Below, piece after piece: positions 23,808-33,321 of a DNA stretch of 64,000 nucleotides. Location: assembly GCF_002934065.1 (NCBI RefSeq), contig NZ_CP018049.1:5702501-5766500 (forward strand), given 5' to 3'. A model generated the notes under the pieces. That model ran no database searches. It saw only the letters and a list, made by a program, of their open reading frames with translations, and was not told the origin of the DNA. The DNA comes from Pseudomonas orientalis (GTDB lineage Bacteria; Pseudomonadota; Gammaproteobacteria; Pseudomonadales; Pseudomonadaceae). Made by a program: the position numbers and the translations under genes. How positions within the stretch are numbered: the stretch's first letter is position 1; every line of letters begins with the position of its first letter.

Positions 23808-26262
23808 TGTCAGGCTGGCCTCCAGGTGAAATGTTCAGCAGGCAACTGGCAGAGTCCGGCAGTAAAACCTTCAGGTCCTGCAAGTCGTTCACGTCATTGA
23901 GAAAGATCGTACCCTCGCCCACCACGCTGGTCAGAAAACGATCGCCCTTGCCGAACACCGCAGCTCCCTGGGGCAATGGCCGACCCTGATCATCCGTGGC
24001 GTTGACCAGCATACGGCGCACTTTCACCACATCGAATGCCACCGTGTTGACGGAACCGCGCCCTGCGGCGAGCACCCGGGTGCCGTTCTTCAAATCAACG
24101 CGCTTTGGCAAGGACTGGGTTTGCACTTCGATGTGGCTGTTGGTGTAGGCAGGCAAGCCTGGAAGCACGGCCTGGCCGGTGAAGTCGGTCCATACGGGGC
24201 CTTGCGGGGTGTCGATTTTGGCAGAACCAATGTCGCCTACCGACGCAATACCAAAGGTGTCCTGTACCGCGTAAGGCGAGAAGGTAATCCCACCTCCGTG
24301 AGCGACCACGCCACCTTGCAATTGCCCGTTATAACTGGTGCCCAATGGGTCGCGACTGGCACCCAGACCGACTCGGGTGTAACGCGGCGTGAGATCGACC
24401 TGGCCGCGCACCGATTGCTCCCTCGCACTGAGGTCGCGCTCGACGCCCACCTCGTAATTCACATACTCGTTGACCCGCTCATTGAGCGCCGTACCGGCAC
24501 GGGATTGCCCCCCACGGCGGCTGACATAGCTGCTCACGCGACGATCAACGCCCAAGGGCACGCTGACCTGCAACCGCAAGGACAAGTCATCCTCGCGCAC
24601 GGTGTCGCGCTGGCTCCGATCCCGCGCAGCGTCACGGCGGGACTGGGTGCTGCCGACCTGGGAGTCGGCAATCAGCGCAACATCGGCGTAGCGGAACGAC
24701 TTGTTCCAGGACGCGAATACGTGTTCGCTCGATTGCCCGTCGAATTGAGCGCCGCGGGTATAGCCCAGGGAGAACGCCCCCAGGGTGGGGTCGACCCATG
24801 TCACGCCCGCCGTGTATTGATTCTTGAAGCGCGACTCCAGCACATCGGCCTTGAAGGGCCGGCCCGCCTCGACCACCTCGCGATAGCCCCGGGTCTGGCT
24901 GGTGGCGCTGAGGTTGAGATCGATGCCAGCGGAGACCGGGGTACTCATGGATACGCTACTGCGTGAACCGGACACGGCATTACGGCTGTCGCGGGACAGG
25001 TTATGGCGCGCGCCCAGCGATACCCGCTGGAAAAACACACTGCTCAACGTGCCACCTGCCGACCAGTACTCGTCGCTGCTCAACAAGCCGAAACCGGCGG
25101 ATGAGTCACGCCCCAACGCCCAGGTCCCGCTGCCCATTGCGACAATGGGCGAAGGGCCCTCCCCCTGCGTTTCTTCACGCACCTTGCCCAGGGAAAAGTA
25201 ATAACCAGGCGCCGCCGGCACGGCACCGGCGAACGAAGCCGCCGGCACCACAAAGCTGCGTCGGGCTCCGCGCACGTCGATCACACTGACCTCAAGGTCG
25301 CTCGTGCCATTGAGCAACGGCAAACCGGTCAGTCGGAAAGGACCCTCGGGCACCAGCGTACTGTGGATCAACACACCGGACTGCCGCACCTCGATGCGCG
25401 ACTGGCTCTGGGCCAAACCCTCCACCACGGCATTATTGCTACCTGCCGGCACGCGCGACTGGCCGTCGGGGGAAAACTGCACACCCGACAACTGGATGCC
25501 GCCAAACAATGGGTTGTTGCTGGAAAGCTGGCCGGCCTGGAACGTCGACTGCAATGCGGCGATATCCCGCTGCGCATAGGCATACAGGTGCTCATTGTGC
25601 GCCACGCCATTATCGGAGACATAGAGTTGACGACTGCGAACAATCCAATCGCCCAGGTTGAAACCCGCTTCGGTGTAGGCCGATACGAACCGGTTGTTCC
25701 CGCCGCGCGAATGGCTGTCGAAACCTTGCACGTCATAGTTGAACAGCGCCGCCGCCCCGCCCCGGGCAAAATCGCCGGCTTCCCACTGCGGTCCGCGCAA
25801 TGATGAAGTGGGCACCACCAGCGACACCTCGTCGTTGCCCGGGCGCAGCCGCACCATGGTGGTGGGGAAGGCTCCCAGGAAGTCATGGCACGCCTGGTCG
25901 GCGGTGGCGCCCTTGCGCACGACCCCATCAGGCTTTACCAACCCGGCTTTTTCCAGCAACGCCGGGGTAAAGCACAACTGCCCATTGGCATCGAACTGCG
26001 CGTCCACCAACCCGAGCGGGTTGCCATTGACTTGCAATCCCACCACCTGGTTGCCCTCGCGAAAGCGCGCCGCCGTGCGAAAGTAGTCCGAGACTTTCGG
26101 GTCAATACCGTGCGTGGTCAATGCCGCCAGGTCAAAGCCCTCGCCCAACTCCAACGCCGGGACAACGCCAGGCAAACTCCAGAGTGTCGCGACCCCCACG
26201 AGCAGGGTGGGTCGGCGGGCGCGTAAAGATGTTCCAGTTCGGTGATTCGACAGGTTGGTCAT
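23761..26262 (-). CDS. Fimbrial outer-membrane usher protein
   Basis: 833 residues from ATG 26262 (ATG 26280, six codons earlier, also possible). Signal peptide to about residue 35, then the usher N-domain (GNPLGLVDAQFDANGQLCFT), a 24-strand barrel/plug region (PF00577 type: SNNPLFGGIQLSGVQFSPD, ALGRDSSAGFGLLSS) and C-terminal domains with LVNATDDQGRPLPQGAAVFG and a final Cys pair (SCLLNIS...AVCHG). Normal usher length. Receives chaperone-subunit complexes and secretes the pilus. Follows the chaperone gene by 7 bases. Confidence 0.92.
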   Translation of the reverse strand: MTNLSNHRTGTSLRARRPTLLVGVATLWSLPGVVPALELGEGFDLAALTTHGIDPKVSDYFRTAARFREGNQVVGLQVNGNPLGLVDAQFDANGQLCFTPALLEKAGLVKPDGVVRKGATADQACHDFLGAFPTTMVRLRPGNDEVSLVVPTSSLRGPQWEAGDFARGGAAALFNYDVQGFDSHSRGGNNRFVSAYTEAGFNLGDWIVRSRQLYVSDNGVAHNEHLYAYAQRDIAALQSTFQAGQLSSNNPLFGGIQLSGVQFSPDGQSRVPAGSNNAVVEGLAQSQSRIEVRQSGVLIHSTLVPEGPFRLTGLPLLNGTSDLEVSVIDVRGARRSFVVPAASFAGAVPAAPGYYFSLGKVREETQGEGPSPIVAMGSGTWALGRDSSAGFGLLSSDEYWSAGGTLSSVFFQRVSLGARHNLSRDSRNAVSGSRSSVSMSTPVSAGIDLNLSATSQTRGYREVVEAGRPFKADVLESRFKNQYTAGVTWVDPTLGAFSLGYTRGAQFDGQSSEHVFASWNKSFRYADVALIADSQVGSTQSRRDAARDRSQRDTVREDDLSLRLQVSVPLGVDRRVSSYVSRRGGQSRAGTALNERVNEYVNYEVGVERDLSAREQSVRGQVDLTPRYTRVGLGASRDPLGTSYNGQLQGGVVAHGGGITFSPYAVQDTFGIASVGDIGSAKIDTPQGPVWTDFTGQAVLPGLPAYTNSHIEVQTQSLPKRVDLKNGTRVLAAGRGSVNTVAFDVVKVRRMLVNATDDQGRPLPQGAAVFGKGDRFLTSVVGEGTIFLNDVNDLQDLKVLLPDSASCLLNISPGGQPDNDKFFETTAAVCHGR

Positions 26263-26269
26263 GGGTTGA

Positions 26270-26986
26270 TCAACCCCCATCGGCAGTGATCGGGGCCCGG
26301 TAGTTTTCTACCGAAAAGCCGTAGATCGTGGCCGGCTGAATCTCAATGCCGGTGAGTCCCTGCAGGGGGCCTTCAACCTTCACCGCCAGCGCTTCGCCCG
26401 GCAGGATGTAGGTGCGTGGCAACGTAGCCAGGGTTCCCTGTGGCAATAACCGGATCTGTGGTGCCATGCGCACCACATAAGCGCTGTCGTTGTGAACCGA
26501 CAAGCGTTGCCCTGTGCTCCGCCACTTCAACAGTTCCCAGGGCGTGTGATGAACGGGCAGGCCCTGGGGATGCAGGATCAGCGGCAAGTTCTGCCGCAGG
26601 GTGATACCAATGGTCGCACCGCCCGCAGCACGCGCCTGGGGGATGCCTTCAAAAGTTACGCGCTTTAACCGCTGAGTCTTCAACGGTGCCTTCAAAGTGC
26701 TGATAAAGCGGACCAGTTGTGTCTCTCCCGCTTCCACCCGCGCAATAGGCGGCGTCACGATCAAGAGCGGTTCCATATCTTCAGGCACATTTTCTATTAC
26801 CGAATGCAGTAATGCTGGCGCCGCGTCGGTATTCTTGATGTTTATAGTCGCTTCACCCTGTTCTTCGTTCAGCACAATGACCGTGGTTTCGGGCAACATG
26901 CCATCTGCCACCGCAACACCGACAACACAGAGCATCAACATTGCAAATAATAAGCGCATATTTTTTAACACTGAACGACTGGACAC
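26270..26986 (-). CDS. Periplasmic pilus chaperone, PapD-like
   Basis: 238 residues from GTG 26986 (GGGGAG six bases upstream); ATG 26959 would shorten the signal peptide and has no ribosome site. Signal peptide ends ..GVAVADG. Two Ig-like domains: NIKNTDAAPALLHSVIENV, then IVTPPIARVEAGETQLVRF, which is the PapD/FimC pattern xVTPPxxxxxxGxxxxxR. By eye-alignment with PapD and FimC, the invariant Arg8 is Val36 and Lys112 is Pro135 here, unusual for a chaperone of this class. Second gene of the operon. Confidence 0.85.
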   Translation of the reverse strand: MSSRSVLKNMRLLFAMLMLCVVGVAVADGMLPETTVIVLNEEQGEATINIKNTDAAPALLHSVIENVPEDMEPLLIVTPPIARVEAGETQLVRFISTLKAPLKTQRLKRVTFEGIPQARAAGGATIGITLRQNLPLILHPQGLPVHHTPWELLKWRSTGQRLSVHNDSAYVVRMAPQIRLLPQGTLATLPRTYILPGEALAVKVEGPLQGLTGIEIQPATIYGFSVENYRAPITADGG

Positions 26987-27090
26987 ACTGTGCTCCCCAC
27001 AACCTTAAAGTTGACTGCTGATCGCCGGCCGCGCATAAAAAACAGTCGATCAGAAACATCAAGCCTCTTGATCGACTGTCGTTATGTCGC

Positions 27091-27747
27091 TTAGATGTAA
27101 CTCAGTTCAAGTGTTGCGCGCCCATCCAGAGTAACGTCGCGGCTCAGGTCCAGGTCCTGGCCTTTATTGATAACCGCTCGCACAGTGATCGTCCCGGTCA
27201 ACTGGGAGATCGCGGCAGGCGTGGGCGATGAACCACTGCGCCAGGAATATTGACTAGGCGACTGTGCAACCTTGCCATCGCTGTTTTGCCAGGCGCCACT
27301 GCTGACGCGCATGATCGGAGACAGCGTTGCGCTCGGCGAGCGCAGGTCCTTGAGAGTCACGGCAAAACCACCGGTCTTGCGACCGGCCACGGTGCCCAAC
27401 CCAAAGTTCTGCGCCTCGGTGTAACCTCCCCCGAGTGCCGCGAGTATGCCCGTTACCTTGCTGCCGGCTTGCAGGTCGACAAACTTGAGCCCGAACTGCG
27501 CCGGCGTATTGCCACAGCTGACGGTGATAGGCGTGGTTTTTTCGCCAAGCGCGTTGAACGCCGTCTGGGACAGTTGACCGGAGGGAATATCGCCGTAGTT
27601 GATAATGCCGCCGCCGCTCATGCTGAGGTTGCAGGCAGCGGGCTTGATGACGCCCCTGACGATCAGTTCGGCGCTGGTGGCAGCATGGGCACCGATGTTT
27701 GCCGCCATGCAGGCGAGACCCAGGGTCAATCCAACAATTTTCTTCAT
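27091..27747 (-). CDS. Fimbrial subunit, DUF1120 family
   Basis: 218 residues; signal peptide MKKIVGLTLGLACMAANIG..AHA, then SAELIVRGVIKPAACNLSMSGGG. Cys pair (PAACNLS and ITVSCGNT) and a C-terminal beta-strand LDGRATLELSYI with a penultimate aromatic, as for chaperone-usher pilins. Matches the DUF1120 proteins that are common in Pseudomonas chaperone-usher loci. First gene of the operon; probably the main subunit because of its position and because a long gap (104 bases) separates it from the chaperone gene. Confidence 0.82.
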   Translation of the reverse strand: MKKIVGLTLGLACMAANIGAHAATSAELIVRGVIKPAACNLSMSGGGIINYGDIPSGQLSQTAFNALGEKTTPITVSCGNTPAQFGLKFVDLQAGSKVTGILAALGGGYTEAQNFGLGTVAGRKTGGFAVTLKDLRSPSATLSPIMRVSSGAWQNSDGKVAQSPSQYSWRSGSSPTPAAISQLTGTITVRAVINKGQDLDLSRDVTLDGRATLELSYI

Positions 27748-28229
27748 ATTCGACCTGTCACTTAAAGTTATCAGGTGCTTTCTGTTGTCGTCATGGCGGC
27801 TCCATCGCCAAACACCTTATCTTCCCGGATACCCAAAACGACACATAGATAACACCAAGGCACAATTGCCGGATGACAGTGTGTCGCTTTGGCGCCACAT
27901 TAAAGAATCGGATAAAACTACGGCCACTGTAAGAACAGTAAAAATTTCAGGCTACCTAATAACAACTTAAAGGTAGGCCAAGACAAATTAATCACTGGAA
28001 TAACCAAACTTATTCTGTAGGAATAATCAAAAACCGGCTTTACTACAACCAGAGTTAAAACTCCCTACAAAACTAAGTCGCTACTCAGCAGCTATGATGG
28101 GATATCACCCTACATATCTCACAAGATATCCCCGCAGACAGCTTCAGAAAAATTACCGAAGCACAACGCGTTGGCTCCAGCGGTCGATCGTGGCACGATG
28201 ACAAGGTTATCGACCGAGATCCCCAAACC
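27748..28229. promoter_or_regulatory. AT-rich control region between fimbrial operon and ppx
   Basis: 482 bases without a gene, clearly AT-richer than its surroundings, as is common for silenced surface loci. Visible: a direct repeat GGAATAA(C/T)CAAA at 27997 and 28020 (23-base period), with GAATAA-CCAAAC-TTATTC as an inverted repeat across the first; and an 8-bp inverted repeat GGGATATC / GATATCCC at 28099-28106 and 28125-28132. These could be operator sites for the fimbrial promoter. No ORF of coding character. Confidence 0.5.
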
Positions 28230-29732
28230 ATGCCGCAATCCCAAGCCAAGAATCTGTCCCTGATCGCAGCCATCGACCTGGGCTCCAACAGCTTTCACAT
28301 GGTCGTGGCCAAGGCCCAGAACGGTGAAATCCGCATCCTTGAGCGGCTCGGCGAGAAAGTGCAACTGGCTGCCGGGATCAACGACGAACGTCAACTCAAT
28401 GAAGAATCCATGCAGCGTGGGCTCGACTGCCTCAAGCGCTTTGCGCAACTGATCAACGGCATGCCCCCTGGCGCTGTACGAATAGTGGGCACCAACGCCT
28501 TGCGCGAAGCCCGTAACCGCAACGAATTCATCCATCGCGCCGAGGAAATCCTCGGGCACCCGGTAGAGGTTATTTCCGGCCGCGAAGAAGCGCGCCTGAT
28601 TTACCTCGGGGTTTCCCACACGCTGGCCGACACACCGGGCAAACGCCTGGTGGCGGATATTGGCGGTGGCAGCACCGAATTCATCATTGGCCAGCGCTTC
28701 GAACCCCTGCTGCGCGAAAGCCTGCAGATGGGCTGCGTCAGCTATACCCAGCGTTATTTCAAGGACGGCAAGATCACCCCGGCGCGCTACGCCCAGGCCT
28801 ACACGGCGGCGCGGCTGGAGATCATGAGTATCGAACACGCCCTGCACCGCCTGAGCTGGGATGAAGCCATCGGCTCCTCGGGCACCATCCGTGCCATCGG
28901 CCTGGCGCTCAAGGCCGGCGGCCATGGCGCTGGCGAGGTGAATGCCGAAGGCCTGGCGTGGCTCAAACGCAAGCTGTTCAAGCTGGGGGATGCCGAGAAG
29001 ATCGACTTCGACGGCATCAAGCCTGACCGCCGCGCGATCTTCCCAGCCGGCCTGGCGATTCTTGAAGCGATCTTCGACGCCCTCGAACTGCAACGCATGG
29101 ATCACTGTGACGGCGCCCTGCGCGAAGGTGTGCTCTATGACCTGCTCGGTCGCCATCATCATGAAGATGTGCGTGAGCGCACCCTCAGTTCGCTGATGGA
29201 GCGCTACCACGTCGACCTGGAGCAAGCGGCTCGCGTCGAGCGCAAAGCCCTGCATGCCTTCGACCAGGTGGCCGACGACTGGGACCTGCAAAACGGCGTA
29301 TGGCGCGAACTGCTGGGCTGGGCCGCCAAGGTGCACGAAGTGGGCCTGGACATCGCCCACTACCACTATCACAAGCACGGCGCCTACCTGATCGAGCACT
29401 CGGATCTGGCCGGATTCTCACGGGAAGACCAACAGATGCTTGCGCTGCTGGTGCGCGGTCACCGTCGCAATATTCCCAAGGACAAGTTCGCCGAGTTCGG
29501 CCAGGACGGCATCAAGCTGATTCGCCTCTGCGCGCTGTTGCGCTTTGCGATCCTGTTCCACCACATCCGTGGCACCCAGGAAATGCCTCAGGTGAAACTG
29601 CGCGCCGACGGCGACAGCCTGGAAGTGATGTTCCCCAAAGGCTGGCTGGACGAAAACCAGCTGACCCAGGCGGACTTCGCCCAGGAAGCGGAGTGGCTGA
29701 CGCGGGTTGGGTTCAGCCTGAACCTGCGCTAA
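28230..29732 (+). CDS. ppx: Exopolyphosphatase Ppx
   Basis: 500 residues. Hydrolyses terminal phosphates from polyphosphate (and may hydrolyse pppGpp). ASKHA-fold signatures: phosphate-1 AAIDLGSNSFHMVVAK (about residues 11-26) and VADIGGGSTEFIIGQ (about 139-153); helical C-terminal HD-like domain (KVHEVGLDIAHYHYHKHG). Normal length. Convergent with ppk, with a REPIN between the two ends. Confidence 0.96.
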   Translation: MPQSQAKNLSLIAAIDLGSNSFHMVVAKAQNGEIRILERLGEKVQLAAGINDERQLNEESMQRGLDCLKRFAQLINGMPPGAVRIVGTNALREARNRNEFIHRAEEILGHPVEVISGREEARLIYLGVSHTLADTPGKRLVADIGGGSTEFIIGQRFEPLLRESLQMGCVSYTQRYFKDGKITPARYAQAYTAARLEIMSIEHALHRLSWDEAIGSSGTIRAIGLALKAGGHGAGEVNAEGLAWLKRKLFKLGDAEKIDFDGIKPDRRAIFPAGLAILEAIFDALELQRMDHCDGALREGVLYDLLGRHHHEDVRERTLSSLMERYHVDLEQAARVERKALHAFDQVADDWDLQNGVWRELLGWAAKVHEVGLDIAHYHYHKHGAYLIEHSDLAGFSREDQQMLALLVRGHRRNIPKDKFAEFGQDGIKLIRLCALLRFAILFHHIRGTQEMPQVKLRADGDSLEVMFPKGWLDENQLTQADFAQEAEWLTRVGFSLNLR

Positions 29733-29747
29733 AACACAGCGCAAACC

Positions 29748-29842
29748 AAATGTGGGAGGGGCTTGCCCCCGATAGCAGAGTATCAGTCAACAGATTCATC
29801 GACTGACACACCGCTATCGGGGGCAAGCCCCCTCCCACATTT
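29748..29842. repeat. REPIN, family 1, between ppx and ppk
   Basis: Inverted REP halves AAATGTGGGAGGGGCTTGCC and GGCAAGCCCCCTCCCACATT with about 50 bases between, including GATAGCAGAGTATCAG and CACCGCTATC. One G shorter on the left arm. Lies between convergent genes and could fold into a transcript-end hairpin for both. Confidence 0.92.
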
Positions 29843-29859
29843 TCACACCGCGCTGGGCT

Positions 29860-32082
29860 CTAGTTAACCGTCAGGATCGGGCTGCCCAGCTTCTCCAGCA
29901 GCGTCGCCTGTGCACTGCGCGCGTTCTGGTTGCCGGTCGGTGTGTTGCGTACATACCGCCCATCCGACTGCAGGCTCCAGCTGTGGGTGTTGTCGGTCAG
30001 GTAGCTTTCCAGCTCCTTCTTGACCCGCATGATCAGCTTCTTGCCCTCCACCGGGAAGCAGGTCTCCACACGCTTGTCGAGGTTGCGTTCCATCCAGTCG
30101 GCACTGGAGAGGAACATCTGTTCCTCACCACCATTCAGGAAGTAGAACACCCGCGTGTGTTCCAGGAAACGACCGATGATCGAGCGCACATGGATATTAT
30201 GCGAGACGCCGACAATGCCCGGGCGCAGGCAGCACATGCCACGTACCACCAGGTCGATGCGCACGCCCGACTGGCTGGCCTTGTACAGCGCGCGGATGAT
30301 CTTCGGATCGGTCAGCGAGTTGAATTTGGCGATGATGTGCGCCGGCTTGCCGTCGAGGGCAAACTGGGTCTCGCGGGCAATCATGTCGAGCATGCCCTTC
30401 TTCAGGGTGAACGGCGCATGCAGCAGTTTCTTCATGCGCAAGGTTTTGCCCATGCCGATGAGCTGGCTGAACAGCTTGCCGACATCTTCGCACAAGGCGT
30501 CGTCGGAGGTCAGCAAGCTGTAGTCGGTGTAGAGCTTGGCGTTGCCGGCGTGGTAGTTGCCGGTGCCCAGGTGGGCATAACGCACGATCTCACCGGCTTC
30601 GCGGCGCAGGATCAGCATCATCTTGGCGTGGGTCTTGAAGCCGACCACGCCGTAGATCACCACCGCACCGGCCGCTTGCAGACGGCTGGCCAGTTGCAGG
30701 TTGGACTCCTCATCAAAGCGCGCCCGCAGCTCGATCACTGCGGTGACTTCCTTGCCGTTACGCGCAGCATCCACCAGCGCATCGACGATTTCCGAGTTGG
30801 CGCCTGAGCGGTACAGCGTCTGGCGCACGGCCAGCACGTGAGGGTCCTTGGCGGCCTGGCGCAACAGGTCGACCACCGGCGTGAACGACTCGAAGGGGTG
30901 CAGCAGCAGGATGTCCTGCTTGCTCACCACGCTGAAGATGTTCTCGCTGTTCTGCAGCAGTTTCGGGATCTGCGGCGTAAACGGCTTGTATTGCAGCTCC
31001 GGATGGCTGTCCAGGCCGGTGATGCTGAACAGGCGCGTCAGGTTGACCGGGCCATTGACCTGATACAACTCGGATTCGGCCAGGTTGAACTGCTTGAGCA
31101 GGTAGTCCGACAGGTGTTTGGGGCAAGTGTCGGCCACTTCCAGGCGCACCGCATCGCCGTAGCGCCGCGAAAACAGCTCGCCGCGCAGAGCACGTGCCAG
31201 GTCTTCGACGTCTTCGGAGTCCAGCGCCAGGTCGGCGTTACGGGTCAGGCGGAACTGGTAGCAGCCCTTGACCTTCATGCCCTGAAACAGGTCATCGGCG
31301 TGCGCATGGATCATCGACGACAGGAATACATAGTTATCCCCAGCGCCCCCAACCTCTTCGGGTACCTTGATGATCCGTGGCAACAGACGTGGCGCCGGAA
31401 TGATCGCCAGGCCCGAGTCGCGGCCGAAGGCGTCGATGCCTTCCAGCTCGACGATGAAGTTGAGGCTCTTGTTCACCAGCAACGGGAATGGGTGCGTCGG
31501 GTCGAGGCCGATCGGGGTGATGATCGGTGAGATCTCGTCACGGAAGTAACGGCGCACCCAGGTCTTGATCTTGGTGGTCCAGTGACGGCGACGGATGAAG
31601 CGAACCTGATGTTTTTCCAGTTCCGGCAGCAGGATGTCGTTGAGGATCGCGTATTGGCGGTCCACATGGCCGTGCACCAGCTCACTGATGCGCGCCAGGG
31701 CCTGGTGCGGTTGCAGGCCGTCGGCCCCGGCTTGCTCACGGGCGAAGGTAATCTGCTTCTTGAGGCCGGCGACCCGGATTTCGAAGAATTCGTCCAGGTT
31801 GCTCGAGAAAATCAGCAGGAATTTGAGCCGTTCCAGCAATGGATAGGACTCATCCAGCGCCTGTTCCAGCACGCGGATGTTGAATTGCAGTTGTGACAGC
31901 TCGCGATGGATGTACAGGCTGCTGTCATCCAGGTTGGTGACCACGGCAACCGGCGCCGGCGCCAGCGCTTCGGCAACCACCGCAGGCGGGGCCGGCTCCA
32001 GCTCCGGCGGGGTCTCGGCGACTTGTTCAACCACCGGATGAGCGTCTTTTACGGCAACTTCTGTAAGTCCTTCGGTATTCAT
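29860..32082 (-). CDS. ppk: Polyphosphate kinase Ppk1
   Basis: 740 residues. Makes polyphosphate from ATP. Residues 1-50 are a Pro/Ala/Glu-rich extension (typical of pseudomonad Ppk), then the N domain (SLYIHRELSQLQFNIRVLEQAL), head domain and two PLD-like catalytic domains. Autophosphorylated histidine region GFKTHAKMMLI and the second catalytic His in GRFLEHTRVFYF are present, with HLGTGNYH. Overlaps hemB by 4 bases (ATGA), so both are one operon. Confidence 0.96.
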   Translation of the reverse strand: MNTEGLTEVAVKDAHPVVEQVAETPPELEPAPPAVVAEALAPAPVAVVTNLDDSSLYIHRELSQLQFNIRVLEQALDESYPLLERLKFLLIFSSNLDEFFEIRVAGLKKQITFAREQAGADGLQPHQALARISELVHGHVDRQYAILNDILLPELEKHQVRFIRRRHWTTKIKTWVRRYFRDEISPIITPIGLDPTHPFPLLVNKSLNFIVELEGIDAFGRDSGLAIIPAPRLLPRIIKVPEEVGGAGDNYVFLSSMIHAHADDLFQGMKVKGCYQFRLTRNADLALDSEDVEDLARALRGELFSRRYGDAVRLEVADTCPKHLSDYLLKQFNLAESELYQVNGPVNLTRLFSITGLDSHPELQYKPFTPQIPKLLQNSENIFSVVSKQDILLLHPFESFTPVVDLLRQAAKDPHVLAVRQTLYRSGANSEIVDALVDAARNGKEVTAVIELRARFDEESNLQLASRLQAAGAVVIYGVVGFKTHAKMMLILRREAGEIVRYAHLGTGNYHAGNAKLYTDYSLLTSDDALCEDVGKLFSQLIGMGKTLRMKKLLHAPFTLKKGMLDMIARETQFALDGKPAHIIAKFNSLTDPKIIRALYKASQSGVRIDLVVRGMCCLRPGIVGVSHNIHVRSIIGRFLEHTRVFYFLNGGEEQMFLSSADWMERNLDKRVETCFPVEGKKLIMRVKKELESYLTDNTHSWSLQSDGRYVRNTPTGNQNARSAQATLLEKLGSPILTVN

Positions 32083-33113
32083 GAGTGTTCCTGTGAGGGC
32101 TCTTGTTGCTCTCTAAGCAATTGGGCAGCGCGGGCGGCGAAGTAGGTCAGAATGCCATCAGCGCCGGCACGTTTAAAGGCTGTCAGGGATTCGAGGATCA
32201 CCCCTTCACTCAACCAACCATTCTGGATTGCGGCCATGTGCATGGCGTATTCACCGCTGACCTGATAGACAAAGGTCGGCACTTTGAATTCCTCTTTGAC
32301 CCGGCAAAGGATGTCCAGGTAAGGCATCCCTGGCTTGACCATGACCATATCGGCGCCTTCGGCCAGGTCGGCCGCCACTTCGTGCAGGGCTTCTTGGCTG
32401 TTGGCCGGGTCCATCTGGTACGAAGCCTTGTCGGCCTTGCCCAGGTTCAGGGCCGAACCCACCGCATCGCGGAAGGGGCCGTAATAGGCGCTGCCGTACT
32501 TGGCCGAGTAGGCCATGATCCGCACATTGACGTGACCGGCCAATTCAAGGGCTTCGCGAATCGCCTGGATGCGGCCGTCCATCATGTCCGACGGCGCCAC
32601 CACCTGGGCGCCTGCCGCCGCGTGGGACAAGGCCTGCTTGACCAGCGCATCGACGGTGATGTCGTTCTCGACGTAGCCTGACGGATCGAGGATGCCATCC
32701 TGCCCATGGGTGGTGAATGGATCGAGGGCTACGTCGGTGATCACCCCAAGCTGCGGGAAACGCTCGCGCAGGGCGCGGGTGGCGCGCTGGGCGATGCCCT
32801 GCGGGTTCCAGGCTTCGGCCGCGTCAAGTGACTTGAGCCCAGCGGGCGTTACCGGGAACAGCGCCAGCGCCGGAATGCCCAGCGCCACCCAATGCGCGGC
32901 TTCTTCAAGCAGCAGATCGATGCTCAAGCGCTCCACCCCTGGCATCGAAGCCACCGCTTCCCGGCGATTTTCGCCGTCCAGCACGAATACCGGCAGGATC
33001 AGATCATTCGTCGTCAGTACATTTTCACGTACCAGACGGCGCGAAAAATCATCACGACGGTTACGACGCAGACGCGTGGCGGGGAACAGCCGATTGGCGG
33101 GGGTAAAGCTCAC
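32079..33113 (-). CDS. hemB: Delta-aminolevulinic acid dehydratase HemB
   Basis: 344 residues; condenses two ALA into porphobilinogen. Schiff-base lysines K205 (AYSAKYGSAYYG) and K260 (MVKPGMPYLD) agree with the P. aeruginosa enzyme, and the metal-site segment is DVALDPFTTHGQDG without the zinc cysteines, so it is the magnesium-type enzyme. Start is GTG 33113 with CAGGAG six bases upstream. Cotranscribed with ppk (4-base overlap). Confidence 0.97.
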   Translation of the reverse strand: MSFTPANRLFPATRLRRNRRDDFSRRLVRENVLTTNDLILPVFVLDGENRREAVASMPGVERLSIDLLLEEAAHWVALGIPALALFPVTPAGLKSLDAAEAWNPQGIAQRATRALRERFPQLGVITDVALDPFTTHGQDGILDPSGYVENDITVDALVKQALSHAAAGAQVVAPSDMMDGRIQAIREALELAGHVNVRIMAYSAKYGSAYYGPFRDAVGSALNLGKADKASYQMDPANSQEALHEVAADLAEGADMVMVKPGMPYLDILCRVKEEFKVPTFVYQVSGEYAMHMAAIQNGWLSEGVILESLTAFKRAGADGILTYFAARAAQLLREQQEPSQEHS

Positions 33114-33321
33114 GACAGACTCCTGAGCCCGCGTTTACGGGCGAGCGGTGCAGTTATAAGCGGCCATTATGACGAACGAATGACAGTTGTGCTTATCGAT
33201 GCGACCTGTAGTCACATTCTGCACTGACACAGGAATTGTTCACTTCGTGACACATCTCGATACTTTCATGAATCTTCGTGAAGGCGTAGGCTGCGCGTTC
33301 ATTTCGCCAGCACCCTAGACC

